NCBI GenBank assembly: GCA_021847795.1 | Contig: JAJZPZ010000012.1 | Span: 1-42,976 of the forward strand | Length of the DNA: 42,976 bases | Origin: Nitrospirota bacterium | GTDB lineage: Bacteria; Nitrospirota; Thermodesulfovibrionia; Thermodesulfovibrionales; Dissulfurispiraceae | Direction of reading: 5' to 3' | Part shown: positions 28,999 through 37,850 of the stretch, piece after piece | How positions within the stretch are numbered: position 1 is the first letter of the stretch | Layout: every line of letters begins with the position of its first letter | The notes under the pieces: model-generated | Told to the model about the DNA's origin: nothing | Seen by the model: the letters and a program-made list of their open reading frames with translations, nothing else | Databases searched by the model: none | Made by a program: the position numbers and the translations under genes

Positions 28999-29535
28999 AT
29001 GAATACCCTTGTTGTCTGGATAACGGGTCTGCCCGGGAGCGGCAAGAGCACGGTTGCAGACGGGATAAAAAAAGACTTTCCCGATTTCGTTGTCCTCAGA
29101 ATGGATAAGCTGAGGGAAATCGTGACCCCCGAGCCCTCATATTCCGATTCAGAAAGAGATATGGTGTACCGCGCCATTGTCTACATGGCAAAAACCCTTT
29201 CGGACCTCGGACATAAGGTGATCATTGATGCAACCGGGAATATGCGGAAATGGAGAGAGTATGCCCGGCAGCTCATACCCGGGTTTGCCGAGATCTATCT
29301 GGAATGCCCTCTCGATATCTGCACCGGCAGGGAGGCCTCCCGTAAGGACACCCGGGGAGCGCCCAGGGACATCTATAAAAAAGGCGGAGAAGGGTGGCCG
29401 GTCCCCGGAGTGCAGGCCCCTTATGAAGCACCCCTGAACCCGGAACTGGTCATAGATGCCGGCAGGATGCCGCTGGAAGAGATTCTGCCCCTCATCCATA
29501 AATTCATCGAACAGAGAAGCAAAGCGCCGCAATAG
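28999..29535 (+). CDS. P-loop kinase similar to adenylylsulfate kinase
   Basis: This 178-aa protein starts with a strand and Walker A (WITGLPGSGKSTVADGI, residues 7-23), followed by VVLRMDKLREIVTPEPSYS, VIIDATGNMRKWRE, and a lid region (EASRKDTRGAPRDIYKKGGEG). These features match the APS kinase-like family, which phosphorylates adenylylsulfate or other small molecules. GAPRDIYKK differs from the usual KGLYKKA of true APS kinases, so the substrate is uncertain. It stands 53 bases before an isochorismatase-like gene, perhaps in an operon. Confidence 0.8.
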   Translation: MNTLVVWITGLPGSGKSTVADGIKKDFPDFVVLRMDKLREIVTPEPSYSDSERDMVYRAIVYMAKTLSDLGHKVIIDATGNMRKWREYARQLIPGFAEIYLECPLDICTGREASRKDTRGAPRDIYKKGGEGWPVPGVQAPYEAPLNPELVIDAGRMPLEEILPLIHKFIEQRSKAPQ

Positions 29536-29588
29536 CGTTTTCATGTTCCGTATATAATAGAAAGAAACATTGATGACCGGAGGATTTT

Positions 29589-30140
29589 ATGGACAGGTTT
29601 TCTCTTGATCACAAAGATAGTTTTCTCCTCATTGTCGATATCCAGGACAGGCTTGCAACAGTGATGAAAGCACGGGACGAAGTCGTCGGGAACTGCCTTC
29701 ACCTCATAGAGCTTGCAAAGATGCTGAACATTCCGGTAATCCTGACCGAGCAGTACCCGAAAGGCCTCGGTCCGACAGTCAGCGAGATACGGGATGCCCT
29801 GCCTTCGTACCAGCCAATCGAAAAACTGACCTTTGATTGCTGCGGAGAGCCGAACTTCCTGAAGGAGATAAAAAAGCTCGGGAAGAAGACCGTCCTCCTT
29901 GCCGGCATGGAGACCCACATATGTGTTCTTCAGACCTGCATCGGCCTCCTGAACAAAGGGCTCAAGGTCCACCTGGTACGGGATGCCGTGTGTTCCCGCA
30001 CGGAAGAGAACCGGAAGACCGGTACAGAGTTCATGCGCGATGCGGGCGCTGTGGTCACCTGCACGGAAACGGTCCTGTTCCAGTTGTTGAGAATCGCAGG
30101 AACTGAAGAATTCAAGGCGATATCGAAGAGGATCAAATAA
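29589..30140 (+). CDS. Isochorismatase-family cysteine hydrolase
   Basis: This 183-aa protein of the nicotinamidase/isochorismatase fold has its catalytic triad visible as Asp in LLIVDIQDRL, Lys in PIEKLTFDC and Cys in GMETHICVLQT. The cis-peptide and helix regions are normal (LTEQYPKGLGPT). Members cleave small amides or isochorismate; many, such as this stand-alone type, have unknown substrates. The start ATG has a CGGAGG site. It follows the P-loop kinase gene closely. Confidence 0.9.
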   Translation: MDRFSLDHKDSFLLIVDIQDRLATVMKARDEVVGNCLHLIELAKMLNIPVILTEQYPKGLGPTVSEIRDALPSYQPIEKLTFDCCGEPNFLKEIKKLGKKTVLLAGMETHICVLQTCIGLLNKGLKVHLVRDAVCSRTEENRKTGTEFMRDAGAVVTCTETVLFQLLRIAGTEEFKAISKRIK

Positions 30141-30155
30141 GCGGAGCGATAATTT

Positions 30156-30620
30156 TTATTGTACCTGCTTCACTGCTTCATTTGAATAGACGCTTTCATT
30201 GCCGCCGGTATCATAGGCTGTAGCGGCAAAATAGTACGTACCCGGCCGGAGCCCGTCAACTTTATAGGTGGTTACGTTGCCCACGGTGATTACCACGGCA
30301 TAGTTTGCGGAGGATGTGCCGTAATACAATTTGTATCCTGCCAGATCAGTGAGCGGCGTTCCATCAGCATTTGTGGTCGGAGCATCCCACGTGAGGGTTA
30401 CGGAACTGCCGGGGCGGTCCGGCGAGGACGGTGCGGAATTTGCTGAAGAACCCGCAGAAGGGGCTGCAGAACTGCTTACCCCCCCGCTGCTGCTGCTTCC
30501 TCCTCCGCTGCCACCCCCGCAGCCGAAGAGCAGCAAAAGAAGCAGTGTTAAAATTATTCCTGCTGAAAATAAGCTCCCGAAATGCCGGCCAACAACGCGT
30601 CCTTCGTAAATTCTGTTCAT
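30156..30620 (-). CDS. Lipoprotein with a fibronectin type III domain
   Basis: This is a protein of about 154 aa. A basic N-terminus and hydrophobic stretch end in a lipobox (LLLLFGC), so the Cys near residue 34 would be lipidated. A Gly/Ser/Ala-rich low-complexity linker follows, then one FnIII domain (SVTLTWDAPTTNADGTPL, AGYKLYYGTSSANY, YYFAATAYDTGGNESVYSNE). Such domains bind carbohydrates or proteins at the cell surface. The start ATG 30620 is preferred; an upstream ATG at 30635 is possible. It is convergent with the isochorismatase-like gene. Confidence 0.85.
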   Translation of the reverse strand: MNRIYEGRVVGRHFGSLFSAGIILTLLLLLLFGCGGGSGGGSSSSGGVSSSAAPSAGSSANSAPSSPDRPGSSVTLTWDAPTTNADGTPLTDLAGYKLYYGTSSANYAVVITVGNVTTYKVDGLRPGTYYFAATAYDTGGNESVYSNEAVKQVQ

Positions 30621-30722
30621 AATGCAGTGAATCACGGATATGGCATTTACGCGCAGAGAGCGGCATCTACTGCCTTACTGCGGTTTTCTTTCCTTCAGGG
30701 AGTTTCATAGATTTAGAATAAA

Positions 30723-30766
30723 GGAACAATGGTGTGAAAAAATGTGATTTGAATCACCATTGTTCC
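30723..30766 (-). terminator. Likely terminator of the ferritin gene
   Basis: GGAACAATGGTG and CACCATTGTTCC form twelve perfect pairs around a 20-base loop that holds a smaller GTGATT/AATCAC hairpin. On the minus strand it follows the ferritin stop by about 30 bases and is followed by TTTATT. A regulatory role of the nested hairpin is possible. Confidence 0.6.
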
Positions 30767-30796
30767 CGAAAAACACAAGATATTCAATGCGGGAAT

Positions 30797-31348
30797 TTAT
30801 GCAGCAGGCGTTCCCTTTATTGCGGCCTCAACGCCTTTGCTGAATTCAGTGGGAACAGTCGTCATTCTTGAGGCAAGCTCCCTGTCGAGCATCATGAGGC
30901 CCTGGGGATTATCTTTGATGATCTGCAGCTGGGCAATGATTTCGTTGTCATTGCCCTCCTCTTCGACCTGCTCGGTCACATACCACTGGAGAAAGATCCG
31001 GGTGGCATGGTCCTTTCCGGCAATGGCAAGCTCCATCAATTCGTTAATGGATTTTGTAATGAACTGCTCATGCTCAAGGGTCTTGGTAAACATATCCAGC
31101 GGAGATGCGAATTCGGACGGAGGCTGCTGTATTGTATTGAGAACCGCCCGGCCGCCCTGATGGTTTATGTATTCATAAAATTTCATGGCATGAAGCATCT
31201 CCTCGTGATATTGGACCATGAACCAGTTTGCAAAGCCTTTCAACCCTTTATTGGTACAGAAAGATGACATGGACATATAAAGATACGCAGAATACATTTC
31301 ACGATTCATTTGCTCGTTTAAGGCGTCTTCCATTTTCTTGCTCAGCAT
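30797..31348 (-). CDS. ftnA: Bacterial non-heme ferritin
   Basis: This 183-aa iron-storage protein assembles as a 24-mer shell. Ferroxidase residues are visible: Glu in EQMNREMYSAYLYM, the E..H pair in VQYHEEMLHAMKFYEY, Glu in TLEHEQFITKSINEL and Gln/Glu in WYVTEQVEEE. The start ATG has an AGGAG site, and a perfect 12-bp hairpin follows the stop. In anaerobes ferritin protects against iron and oxygen stress. There is no obvious operon partner. Confidence 0.95.
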   Translation of the reverse strand: MLSKKMEDALNEQMNREMYSAYLYMSMSSFCTNKGLKGFANWFMVQYHEEMLHAMKFYEYINHQGGRAVLNTIQQPPSEFASPLDMFTKTLEHEQFITKSINELMELAIAGKDHATRIFLQWYVTEQVEEEGNDNEIIAQLQIIKDNPQGLMMLDRELASRMTTVPTEFSKGVEAAIKGTPAA

Positions 31349-31512
31349 AATTGATCTCCTATTACCGTTTTTTAACTCAGCAGTTGCTGTTAAGAAAGCT
31401 TTTAATCACAAATCAGGCAGTTGTATTCAGTATATCACATGTGCAGGCATTTGGAAGAAGGGTGGTTTTGATAACCTAAAATTGACCAGCAAAAGGGGTT
31501 TTAAGAAGGAAT

Positions 31513-32493
31513 GGGGTCAGGTTTGCAAATGTGCATTTAGCTTTTTCAACATCTTCTTCATTCTCTCTTTCGTACTCTCCTCCATTGCTACACGCGATAG
31601 TTTTGACAGTACGGAGTAATCCCTTTTGAGCACCCCATGCAGGTCTGCCAGCCGATAGCCGTGTTCCCGCGCCGCAACAGCCAACAAACTCCGTGCAAAC
31701 ACTGCCTCTTTCCCTCTGCTGCGGGAGATCATTTCATATCCTGATACGCCAGTGATCTCCTCTACTGTACGGAATATTTTAACCAGAGGCGGTCTCCTAT
31801 AGGAACGTCCATGTCCTTCGACCTTCTTTTCAACTTTTTCAACAAAAGTATCATCACCCACGATTTGCTGTCCTACAGCTGTGTACAATTCCTCGTTCCT
31901 TCCTGTTCCAATACCCTCATTAACAAACTCTCCATAAAGTTTCCGCGCACGAGAAACACTTTCCGAAAAAAGCCGCAGCACACTGTCGGGCTGCACGAGA
32001 TCAGATTTTCCTTTCAAATAGTCGTTATGGCTGCTCCAGTCGTACTCTCCAGGTTCCTTCACTATGCCTGCACGCACGGGATTCAGATGTATATACCGTA
32101 CCAGGCTCAGTAGATATTCATCCCGGTCGCAAAGAAATGACTTGTATCGTCCTTGGAAAAGATGCCCCACCTTGTCGTACTTCCGGTTGAAATACTGAGT
32201 ATAGGTGAGGCTGATGAGCTGCATGATGCGGGAGATTGGCGAAAGGGGTGTCTCTATCAGCAGATGAACATGATTGGTCATAAGGACATAGGCGTAGAGT
32301 ATGAAACCGCGCTCTTTTCTGTATCGCTGTATCCGCGCAAGATACTCGCTCCTGTCTTGATCGTCAAGAAAGATGTCCTGTTTCCGATTCCCACGGACGA
32401 TAATGTGATAAAATGCTCCAGGGAACTCTATGCGAGGCGGCCGAGCCATGTTCCATCATACCATTCTATTTGCACATTTGCAAACCCGACCCC
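31513..32493 (-). mobile_element. REP-associated transposase element with 23-bp inverted ends
   Basis: The ends are near-perfect inverted repeats: 31513-31535 starts GGGGTCAGGTTTGCAAATG, and 32471-32493 reversed starts GGGGTCGGGTTTGCAAATG (22 of 23 equal). They enclose one Y1 transposase gene. The right end lies inside the HEPN gene and supplies its last codons. A third copy of the end repeat is at 33118. Confidence 0.82.
31517..32449 (-). CDS. REP-associated tyrosine transposase with C-terminal DnaA-like HTH
   Basis: This 310-aa Y1 transposase has YHIIVRGNRKQDIF near the N-terminus, the HUH motif in VLMTNHVHLLIE (His60 and His62) and GHLFQGRYKSFLCDRDEYLLSLVRYIHLNPVRA with candidate catalytic Tyr. 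After about residue 200 a second domain follows (IFRTVEEITGVSGYEMISRSRGKEAVFARSLLAVAAREHGYRLADLHGVL), resembling the DnaA domain IV-like helix-turn-helix of longer members. It is intact, and both ends of the gene nearly touch the element ends. Its start overlaps the chimeric HEPN gene by 22 bases. Confidence 0.9.
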   Translation of the reverse strand: MARPPRIEFPGAFYHIIVRGNRKQDIFLDDQDRSEYLARIQRYRKERGFILYAYVLMTNHVHLLIETPLSPISRIMQLISLTYTQYFNRKYDKVGHLFQGRYKSFLCDRDEYLLSLVRYIHLNPVRAGIVKEPGEYDWSSHNDYLKGKSDLVQPDSVLRLFSESVSRARKLYGEFVNEGIGTGRNEELYTAVGQQIVGDDTFVEKVEKKVEGHGRSYRRPPLVKIFRTVEEITGVSGYEMISRSRGKEAVFARSLLAVAAREHGYRLADLHGVLKRDYSVLSKLSRVAMEESTKERMKKMLKKLNAHLQT

Positions 32494-32745
32494 ACGACCC
32501 CTGAGTGACAGCAGTGAAGGCTCTTTCTTCCCGCAAATCTTCAGCAGGGTAATCAGGTTATGTATTTTCTCAAATTCGAGATCGTAGGCGGCTATAAATG
32601 CTTTGAGGTATTTCTCTGCTGACTGTTGGAAGTGGAAACAGATTTGAGAGTAGAACTTGTTGTCTTCTTCGAGATTTATCTTTGCGAAGTTGAAGTCTTC
32701 TTCCGCCTTGTTCAGCCATTCCCTGACGATTTTGGGATCAGCCAT
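32428..32745 (-). CDS. HEPN-domain protein, C-terminus replaced by transposase-element sequence
   Basis: This 105-aa protein begins MADPKIVREWLNKAEEDF and has a HEPN helix HFQQSAEKYLKAFIAAY, which is typical of the HEPN half of HEPN/MNT toxin-antitoxin pairs. From about residue 80 (RGRGVGFANVQIEWYDG) the codons lie within the inverted end of the REP-associated element, so the normal last 30-40 residues are lost. Start ATG 32745 overlaps the MNT gene by 8 bases and has a GGAAGGG site. The R-x4-6-H active region of HEPN RNases is not obvious, so toxin activity is doubtful. Confidence 0.8.
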   Translation of the reverse strand: MADPKIVREWLNKAEEDFNFAKINLEEDNKFYSQICFHFQQSAEKYLKAFIAAYDLEFEKIHNLITLLKICGKKEPSLLSLRGRGVGFANVQIEWYDGTWLGRLA

Positions 32746-33064
32746 AGAGGACCCTTCCCTCTTTGTATATTTTCCTGATAAAAGGATCGCCGAGGGAAAG
32801 TCTTTCCTCTGCCTCTTCAGGTGTATAGACAATGAAGTCAATGGGCGCGCCGAACTCCGTCATGCGGTATAGTTCGATAATCCGGTCTGCTCCGTAATAG
32901 GGAATATCTCTTTTGATTATGAAGATATCTATGTCATTGATGTCATCCCCTCCCCAGGCGGAAGAGCCGAATAAGATTATCTTTTCAGGCTTATATTTCT
33001 CGATAAGCTGGTTCCTGATGTCGTCAATTATTTCTAAGGCCGCTGCCCTTTTCATTAATAACAT
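32738..33064 (-). CDS. mntA: MNT-type nucleotidyltransferase (antitoxin partner of HEPN)
   Basis: This 108-aa protein of the minimal nucleotidyltransferase family carries the pol-beta motif GSSAWGGDDINDIDIFII (residues about 33-50), with the paired Asp residues needed for metal binding. In characterised MNT/HEPN pairs such enzymes add AMP to the HEPN toxin to silence it. The gene precedes and overlaps the HEPN gene by 8 bases, the normal order for this pair. The partner's C-terminus is damaged, so the pair may be inactive. A second Met at residue 4 is an alternative start. Confidence 0.88.
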   Translation of the reverse strand: MLLMKRAAALEIIDDIRNQLIEKYKPEKIILFGSSAWGGDDINDIDIFIIKRDIPYYGADRIIELYRMTEFGAPIDFIVYTPEEAEERLSLGDPFIRKIYKEGRVLYG

Positions 33065-33117
33065 TTTATCAAATAAACGAAATTTTTATATATAGGGAAT
33101 TTCAATTGGTGGAATTG

Positions 33118-33194
33118 GGGGTGAGGTTTGCAAATGTGCAGGTCCGATAGTCGATAGCCGTGTTCCCGCGCCGCAACGGCAAACAAGCTCCACA
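33118..33194 (-). repeat. Deletion derivative of the 31.5-kb transposase element
   Basis: The first 23 bases repeat the element end (GGGGTGAGGTTTGCAAATG...), with one change from 31513-31535. The sequence then jumps at a TGCA to match 31642-31695 (CGATAGCCGTGTTCCCGCGC). The 106 bases between are missing, as if deleted between two TGCA copies. Several substitutions show it is older than the intact copy. Confidence 0.78.
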
Positions 33195-33272
33195 GTTTCA
33201 TATTGAATATATGGGAGATGAAATACAGAAATCGCTGCCTGATGAAGAAAGAGACAACTGGTATTACGCAGC

Positions 33273-33626
33273 TTACCGTTTTACCCTGAAGCGGTCATGC
33301 TCAAGGATTATCAGGGAATGATGAATGGCTTCAGCAGGGGTGGCAGTGAGAAACAAGGCGATAAGGCGATTTATGCCGGAGGGGGGCAGAGCGTGAACCT
33401 TAAGAACTATTATTCCCGGAAATTGTTGGGGCGGGTATAAAAGTATGTTGGCAAAGTCCTGGTCACGAGTCAGAATAACCCTTTTTTCCGCTAATGCCAA
33501 TGACGCAACATCCGCATCCGGTGCGGCGGGTGGGAGGACATCCCTGCCATCAATTACATTGTGTCCGAGGGATTCGAGGACGGATTTTGTGGAGCGGGGG
33601 ATATTGGCATCAATCAGAAATTCCAA
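33273..33626 (-). CDS. DUF5615 PIN-like toxin-type protein
   Basis: This 117-aa protein with a PIN-like fold has MEFLIDANIPRS (acidic residue for metal), the central VILTRDQDFANIL and a C-terminal SLIILEHDRFRVKR. Members are usually encoded next to DUF433 antitoxins, as here, where the partner ends 6 bases upstream. They are thought to be RNase toxins. The start is TTG 33626, with its ribosome site inside the end of the partner gene. The ORF appears intact. Confidence 0.85.
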   Translation of the reverse strand: MEFLIDANIPRSTKSVLESLGHNVIDGRDVLPPAAPDADVASLALAEKRVILTRDQDFANILLYPPQQFPGIIVLKVHALPPSGINRLIALFLTATPAEAIHHSLIILEHDRFRVKR

Positions 33627-33632
33627 GGGCTG

Positions 33633-33860
33633 TTATCTCGGGTCAAGGGCTACTTCTTCTTCCTGGGCAAGGACCGATGCATAATAAATGCATGCCCTGA
33701 TGTCATCGTCGGTCACAGGAGGGTACTCGGCCTTGATTTCATCATAGGTCATGCCGGCTGCAAGGGAATCGAGGACGACAAACACGGGGATCCGGGTGCC
33801 TTTAATGCAGGGTTTCCCATGGCAGACAGCAGGGTTTATGGATATTCTTTCAAGAAGCAT
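33633..33860 (-). CDS. DUF433 antitoxin-type protein
   Basis: This 75-aa protein matches the DUF433 pattern: ISINPAVCHGKPCIKGTRIPVFVVLDSLAAGMTYDEI, then YPPVTDDDIRACIYYA. It is a small HTH-like DNA-binding protein that pairs with PIN-like DUF5615 toxins. Start ATG 33860 has a GGAGGTGAT ribosome site. It precedes the toxin gene in the usual order. Bases 33861-34061 beyond it hold nothing I can support. Confidence 0.88.
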   Translation of the reverse strand: MLLERISINPAVCHGKPCIKGTRIPVFVVLDSLAAGMTYDEIKAEYPPVTDDDIRACIYYASVLAQEEEVALDPR

Positions 33861-34061
33861 TTACCATCACCTCCATGGGTTAACGATAGCACAGAAGGAA
33901 TGAAGGAGGCAACAGAAAGAAATGGGGTCTTTTTCATCCAATCCTCTGATCACTACAGAAGGGAAGGAGATGAAGACAAACCATCTGTCACTCAACAAAC
34001 CGGGCCTTCGACTCTTTCTGTGGTGGAAGTTGAGGCGAACACGGGGCTTTAAGCTCGTGTG

Positions 34062-36158
34062 TTACTTGCTTTTGACTTTTACTTTTTTTGCCCTGCCGGG
34101 GGCCTGTCTTTTAGTCTGCTTTTGAGGTGCAGTTGGGGCGGGTTTTGACATTTCCGCGCTGCCGAGGGTGAGCATTTTGTTTCTCAGTTCTTTTATCTTG
34201 TCCCGTAGCTGGGCAGCCTTCTCAAAGTCGAGCTTCTTCGCAGCATCCCTCATCTCGGTCTCAAGGTTCTTGATAGCGCCCTCGCTCAATTCGTATTCCA
34301 CCGGCTCTTCAGCTGCAGCTGAGACCGTGAAGTAATCGGCCTCATAGATGGAGCCGAGGATATCTTTTATCTGGCTCTTCACTGTCTCGGGGGTGATATG
34401 CATTTCTTCATTGTATTTCGCCTGGATAGCCCTTCTTCTTTCGGTCTCGTCCATTGCCTTCTGCATCGACCGTGTGATCCTGTCGGCATAGAGCACGACC
34501 TGGCCGTTGATATTCCTTGCAGCGCGCCCTGCAGTCTGTATCAGTGAGCGTTCTGAGCGGAGGAAGCCTTCCTTATCAGCATCAAATATCGCAACTAGCG
34601 AAACCTCGGGGAGGTCCAGCCCCTCTCGGAGCAGGTTGACCCCGATCAGGACATCAAAGGTCCCGAGCCGCAGATCCCGCAGGATCTCTATGCGCTCAAG
34701 GGTGTCGATATCGGAATGCAGGTACCGTGCCCTGACCCCGAGTTCCAGGTAGTAATCCGTAAGGTCTTCCGCCATTTTCTTCGTCAAAGTGGTCACAAGA
34801 ATCCTTTCCCCTTTTTCAGCCCTCTCTCGTATCTCGCCGAACAGATCATCCACCTGTCCGCTTATGGGCCTGACAACCATGCGGGGGTCCATGAGGCCTG
34901 TCGGCCGTATGACCTGCTCAACAACCTTGCCCTGGGCTTTATCGAATTCATAGGCGCTCGGAGTTGCGGATATGTAAATCCGCTGGTTTGCGCGATGCTC
35001 AAACTCCTCGAATCTCAACGGCCTGTTATCAAGGGCTGAAGGCAGCCTGAAACCGTAATCGACAAGGGTCTTTTTCCTTGAGCGGTCACCTTCGTACATG
35101 CCGCCGATCTGGGGGATGGTTGCGTGGGATTCGTCGATAATCGTAAGGAAATCTCCCTTTGAAGGTCCGCTTTTGATGTAGTCGAGCAGGGTAAAGGGCG
35201 GCTCGCCCGGCAGCCTTCCGCTCAAATGCCGGGAATAATTCTCTATGCCGTGGCAGTAGCCGAATTCCTTCAGCATTTCCAGGTCAAAGCGCGTCCGCTG
35301 CTCGATCCTCTGGGCATAGGCGATTTCACCCAGGTTCCTTAAATCCCGGGTCCTCTCCTCCAGCTCTTTTTCGATACCCTTAAAGGCCTTTTTCAGTTTT
35401 GCTTTCGGGGTGATCCAGTGGCTGTTCGGGTAGAGCGCCACTTTGTCCATCCTCGCCAGTTTTTCTCCTGTGAGGGTGTCGAATTCGTGTATGCGGTCTA
35501 TATCGTCTCCGAAAAACTCTATTCTTACTGCCCGGTCCTGGCAAAAGGCCGGGAAGATCTCAACAGTATCTCCCCTTACCCTGAAGTTTCCCCTCTTGAA
35601 TTCCGCATCAGAGCGCACGTACAGGATATCCACGAGCTTTTTCAGAAAGACGTCCCGCTTTGTCCGCATCCCCTCCTCTATAAACAAATGCATGCCCAGG
35701 TAATCCTCGGGGGAGCCGATGCCGTAAATGCAGGAGACCGAGGCGACAACGATCACATCCCTTCTTTCGAGAATGGACATGGTGGCCGAATGCCTGAGCC
35801 GGTCGATATCGTCATTGACCATGGAATCCTTTTCTATATACGTGTCCGTTGTGGGAATATAGGCCTCGGGCTGGTAGTAATCATAGTAGCTGACGAAGAA
35901 CTCAACGGCATTCCCGGGGAAAAGCTCCTTAAACTCCCCATAAAGCTGGGCGGCAAGCGCTTTATTATGGGCAATTATGATGGCGGGCTTGTTCAGGTTG
36001 GCAATGACATTGGCTATGGTGAATGTCTTGCCGGAGCCCGTAACCCCCAATAAAACCTGGTGTTTCTGGCCCTCTTGCGCCCCCCTGGTCAGCTGCTCTA
36101 TGGCCTTCGGCTGATCGCCTTTGGGAACAAAGCCTGTTTGTAATTTAAATTCGCTCAT
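34062..36158 (-). CDS. uvrB: Excinuclease ABC subunit B
   Basis: UvrB is the damage-verifying helicase-like subunit of nucleotide excision repair. The 698-aa protein shows Walker A ([15 protein letters not shown]), the beta-hairpin region [22 protein letters not shown], a DESH Walker B ([12 protein letters not shown]), helicase motifs ([39 protein letters not shown]) and a C-terminal UVR domain ([23 protein letters not shown]) that contacts UvrC/UvrA. It ends in a basic tail, has normal length and stands alone. Confidence 0.97.
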   Translation of the reverse strand: MSEFKLQTGFVPKGDQPKAIEQLTRGAQEGQKHQVLLGVTGSGKTFTIANVIANLNKPAIIIAHNKALAAQLYGEFKELFPGNAVEFFVSYYDYYQPEAYIPTTDTYIEKDSMVNDDIDRLRHSATMSILERRDVIVVASVSCIYGIGSPEDYLGMHLFIEEGMRTKRDVFLKKLVDILYVRSDAEFKRGNFRVRGDTVEIFPAFCQDRAVRIEFFGDDIDRIHEFDTLTGEKLARMDKVALYPNSHWITPKAKLKKAFKGIEKELEERTRDLRNLGEIAYAQRIEQRTRFDLEMLKEFGYCHGIENYSRHLSGRLPGEPPFTLLDYIKSGPSKGDFLTIIDESHATIPQIGGMYEGDRSRKKTLVDYGFRLPSALDNRPLRFEEFEHRANQRIYISATPSAYEFDKAQGKVVEQVIRPTGLMDPRMVVRPISGQVDDLFGEIRERAEKGERILVTTLTKKMAEDLTDYYLELGVRARYLHSDIDTLERIEILRDLRLGTFDVLIGVNLLREGLDLPEVSLVAIFDADKEGFLRSERSLIQTAGRAARNINGQVVLYADRITRSMQKAMDETERRRAIQAKYNEEMHITPETVKSQIKDILGSIYEADYFTVSAAAEEPVEYELSEGAIKNLETEMRDAAKKLDFEKAAQLRDKIKELRNKMLTLGSAEMSKPAPTAPQKQTKRQAPGRAKKVKVKSK

Positions 36159-36376
36159 GGGTTTATGGTAAAATAATTTAATGTTTCACATGGCGATGGC
36201 TGCATACGCATAAAACATCACCGTTCCCTTATTATAAATGAGCTTGAGATATTTTCTCTAATACGTGAAATGAGGCCCCTCAGAAAAGCTCGGATATACT
36301 GTCCCAGTGGGTTGCCCGGCATGCCGGCCATGAAACTGCCTTACGATAGAATGAGAGATAGCTGGATTAGGATTAT

Positions 36377-37810
36377 ATGAAAGCAAAGACATGTCGGGGC
36401 CTGGCATTGCCGTTCCATGATATCCATGAGGAATGCGGTATTTTCGGAGTTTACAATCACCCCGAGGCGGCAAACCTCACCTATTTAGGCCTCTATGCGC
36501 TCCAGCACCGCGGTCAGGAAGGCGCAGGCATCTGCTCTTCTGACGGGAAAAGCCTTTTTATCGAAAAGTCCATCGGTCATGTGGCTGACATATTCAGTGA
36601 AAAACGTCTTAAGCGCCTGCCGGGCGCCATAGCTATAGGCCATAACCGGTACTCCACCGCGGGCGGCGGCGGACTGAAAAATGTACAGCCCCTGATGGCT
36701 AATTATTCCCTGGGCTCTATCGCCATTGCGCATAACGGAAACCTTGTCAATGCCGAACAAGTGAAGACACAGCTGGAATCCGAAGGAGCGATCTTCCAGT
36801 CATCCTCGGACAGTGAAGTTATACTGCACCTTATTGCACGGTCGCGAAATGACGATCCCTACGAACGCATTGCAGAGGCGCTGAGGAATGTACGCGGCGC
36901 ATTCAGCCTGCTTTTTTTAAGGGAGTCCGAAATGATTGCGGTGCGCGACCCTTTCGGGGTGAGGCCGCTCTCCATCGGAAGAGTGGACGGCGCATACGTT
37001 ATTGCGTCCGAGACCTGCGCCTTTGACCTCATCGGCGGCGAACATATCAGGGATGTGGAGCCCGGTGAAATGGTAATCATAAACCAGAGCGGCCTGCGCT
37101 CCATAAAGGCGCTGCAGAGCACAAGAAAGGCCCACTGTATCTTTGAGTTCATCTATTTCGCCCGGCCTGACAGCTACATTTTCGATCATGTTTGCGTGAA
37201 CACCACAAGGAAAGAACTGGGAAGGCAGCTTGCGCGGGAGTCCATGGTGGATGCCGATATCGTAATTCCCGTACCTGATTCAGGGGTTCCAGCAGCAATC
37301 GGTTTTGCCGAAGAGGCCGGCATCCCCTTTGATTTCGGGCTGATCAGGAACCATTACATAGGCAGAACATTCATCGAGCCGAAACAGAATATACGGCACT
37401 TCGGAGTAAAAATTAAACTGAACCCTGTCCGGGACCTCCTGCAGGGCAAGAGGGTTGTTGTTGTGGACGACTCTATTGTCCGCGGGACAACGAGCAAGAA
37501 GATCGTCAAGATGATCAGGGAAATCGGAGGGGCAAAGGAAGTCCACATGAGAATATGTTCTCCCCCGACTGTAAGCCCCTGCTTTTACGGCATCGATACT
37601 CCCACACGGCACGAACTCATTGCCTCAAGCCACAAGACAGAAGAGATCAAAAAGTACATAACTGCCGACAGCCTCGCCTACCTGGGCCTCGGTGGACTGA
37701 GAAAAATCATCCCGGGTCCTGAAAACTATTGTACTGCATGCTTTGACAACAACTACCCGATCATGTTTCCCAAGGACAGCCTTGAGCAGTTGGAGCTGAT
37801 ATTCGCATGA
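36377..37810 (+). CDS. purF: Amidophosphoribosyltransferase
   Basis: PurF makes phosphoribosylamine from PRPP and glutamine, the first committed step of purine synthesis. A propeptide of about 19 residues precedes the nucleophile in [14 protein letters not shown]. The glutaminase domain has HRGQEGAGI and [10 protein letters not shown]; the PRPP loop is [18 protein letters not shown]. Cysteines in [17 protein letters not shown] and NYCTAC fit the four ligands of the B. subtilis-type 4Fe-4S cluster. Start ATG 36377 follows a weak GGAT site. It is followed 40 bases later by the aminopeptidase gene. Confidence 0.96.
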   Translation: MKAKTCRGLALPFHDIHEECGIFGVYNHPEAANLTYLGLYALQHRGQEGAGICSSDGKSLFIEKSIGHVADIFSEKRLKRLPGAIAIGHNRYSTAGGGGLKNVQPLMANYSLGSIAIAHNGNLVNAEQVKTQLESEGAIFQSSSDSEVILHLIARSRNDDPYERIAEALRNVRGAFSLLFLRESEMIAVRDPFGVRPLSIGRVDGAYVIASETCAFDLIGGEHIRDVEPGEMVIINQSGLRSIKALQSTRKAHCIFEFIYFARPDSYIFDHVCVNTTRKELGRQLARESMVDADIVIPVPDSGVPAAIGFAEEAGIPFDFGLIRNHYIGRTFIEPKQNIRHFGVKIKLNPVRDLLQGKRVVVVDDSIVRGTTSKKIVKMIREIGGAKEVHMRICSPPTVSPCFYGIDTPTRHELIASSHKTEEIKKYITADSLAYLGLGGLRKIIPGPENYCTACFDNNYPIMFPKDSLEQLELIFA

Positions 37811-37850
37811 ACATTTCCCTATCCTGCACGCTTTCCCTTGCCCACAGGCC

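Noticed and set aside
33195-33272. Plus-strand frame reading EYMGDEIQKSLPDEERDNWYY
   Set aside because: Short, with no start or family match; possibly a gene scrap but not supportable.
33561-34052. Plus-strand frame of 163 codons
   Set aside because: Mostly antisense to the DUF433 and PIN-like genes; the remaining part has no recognisable features.
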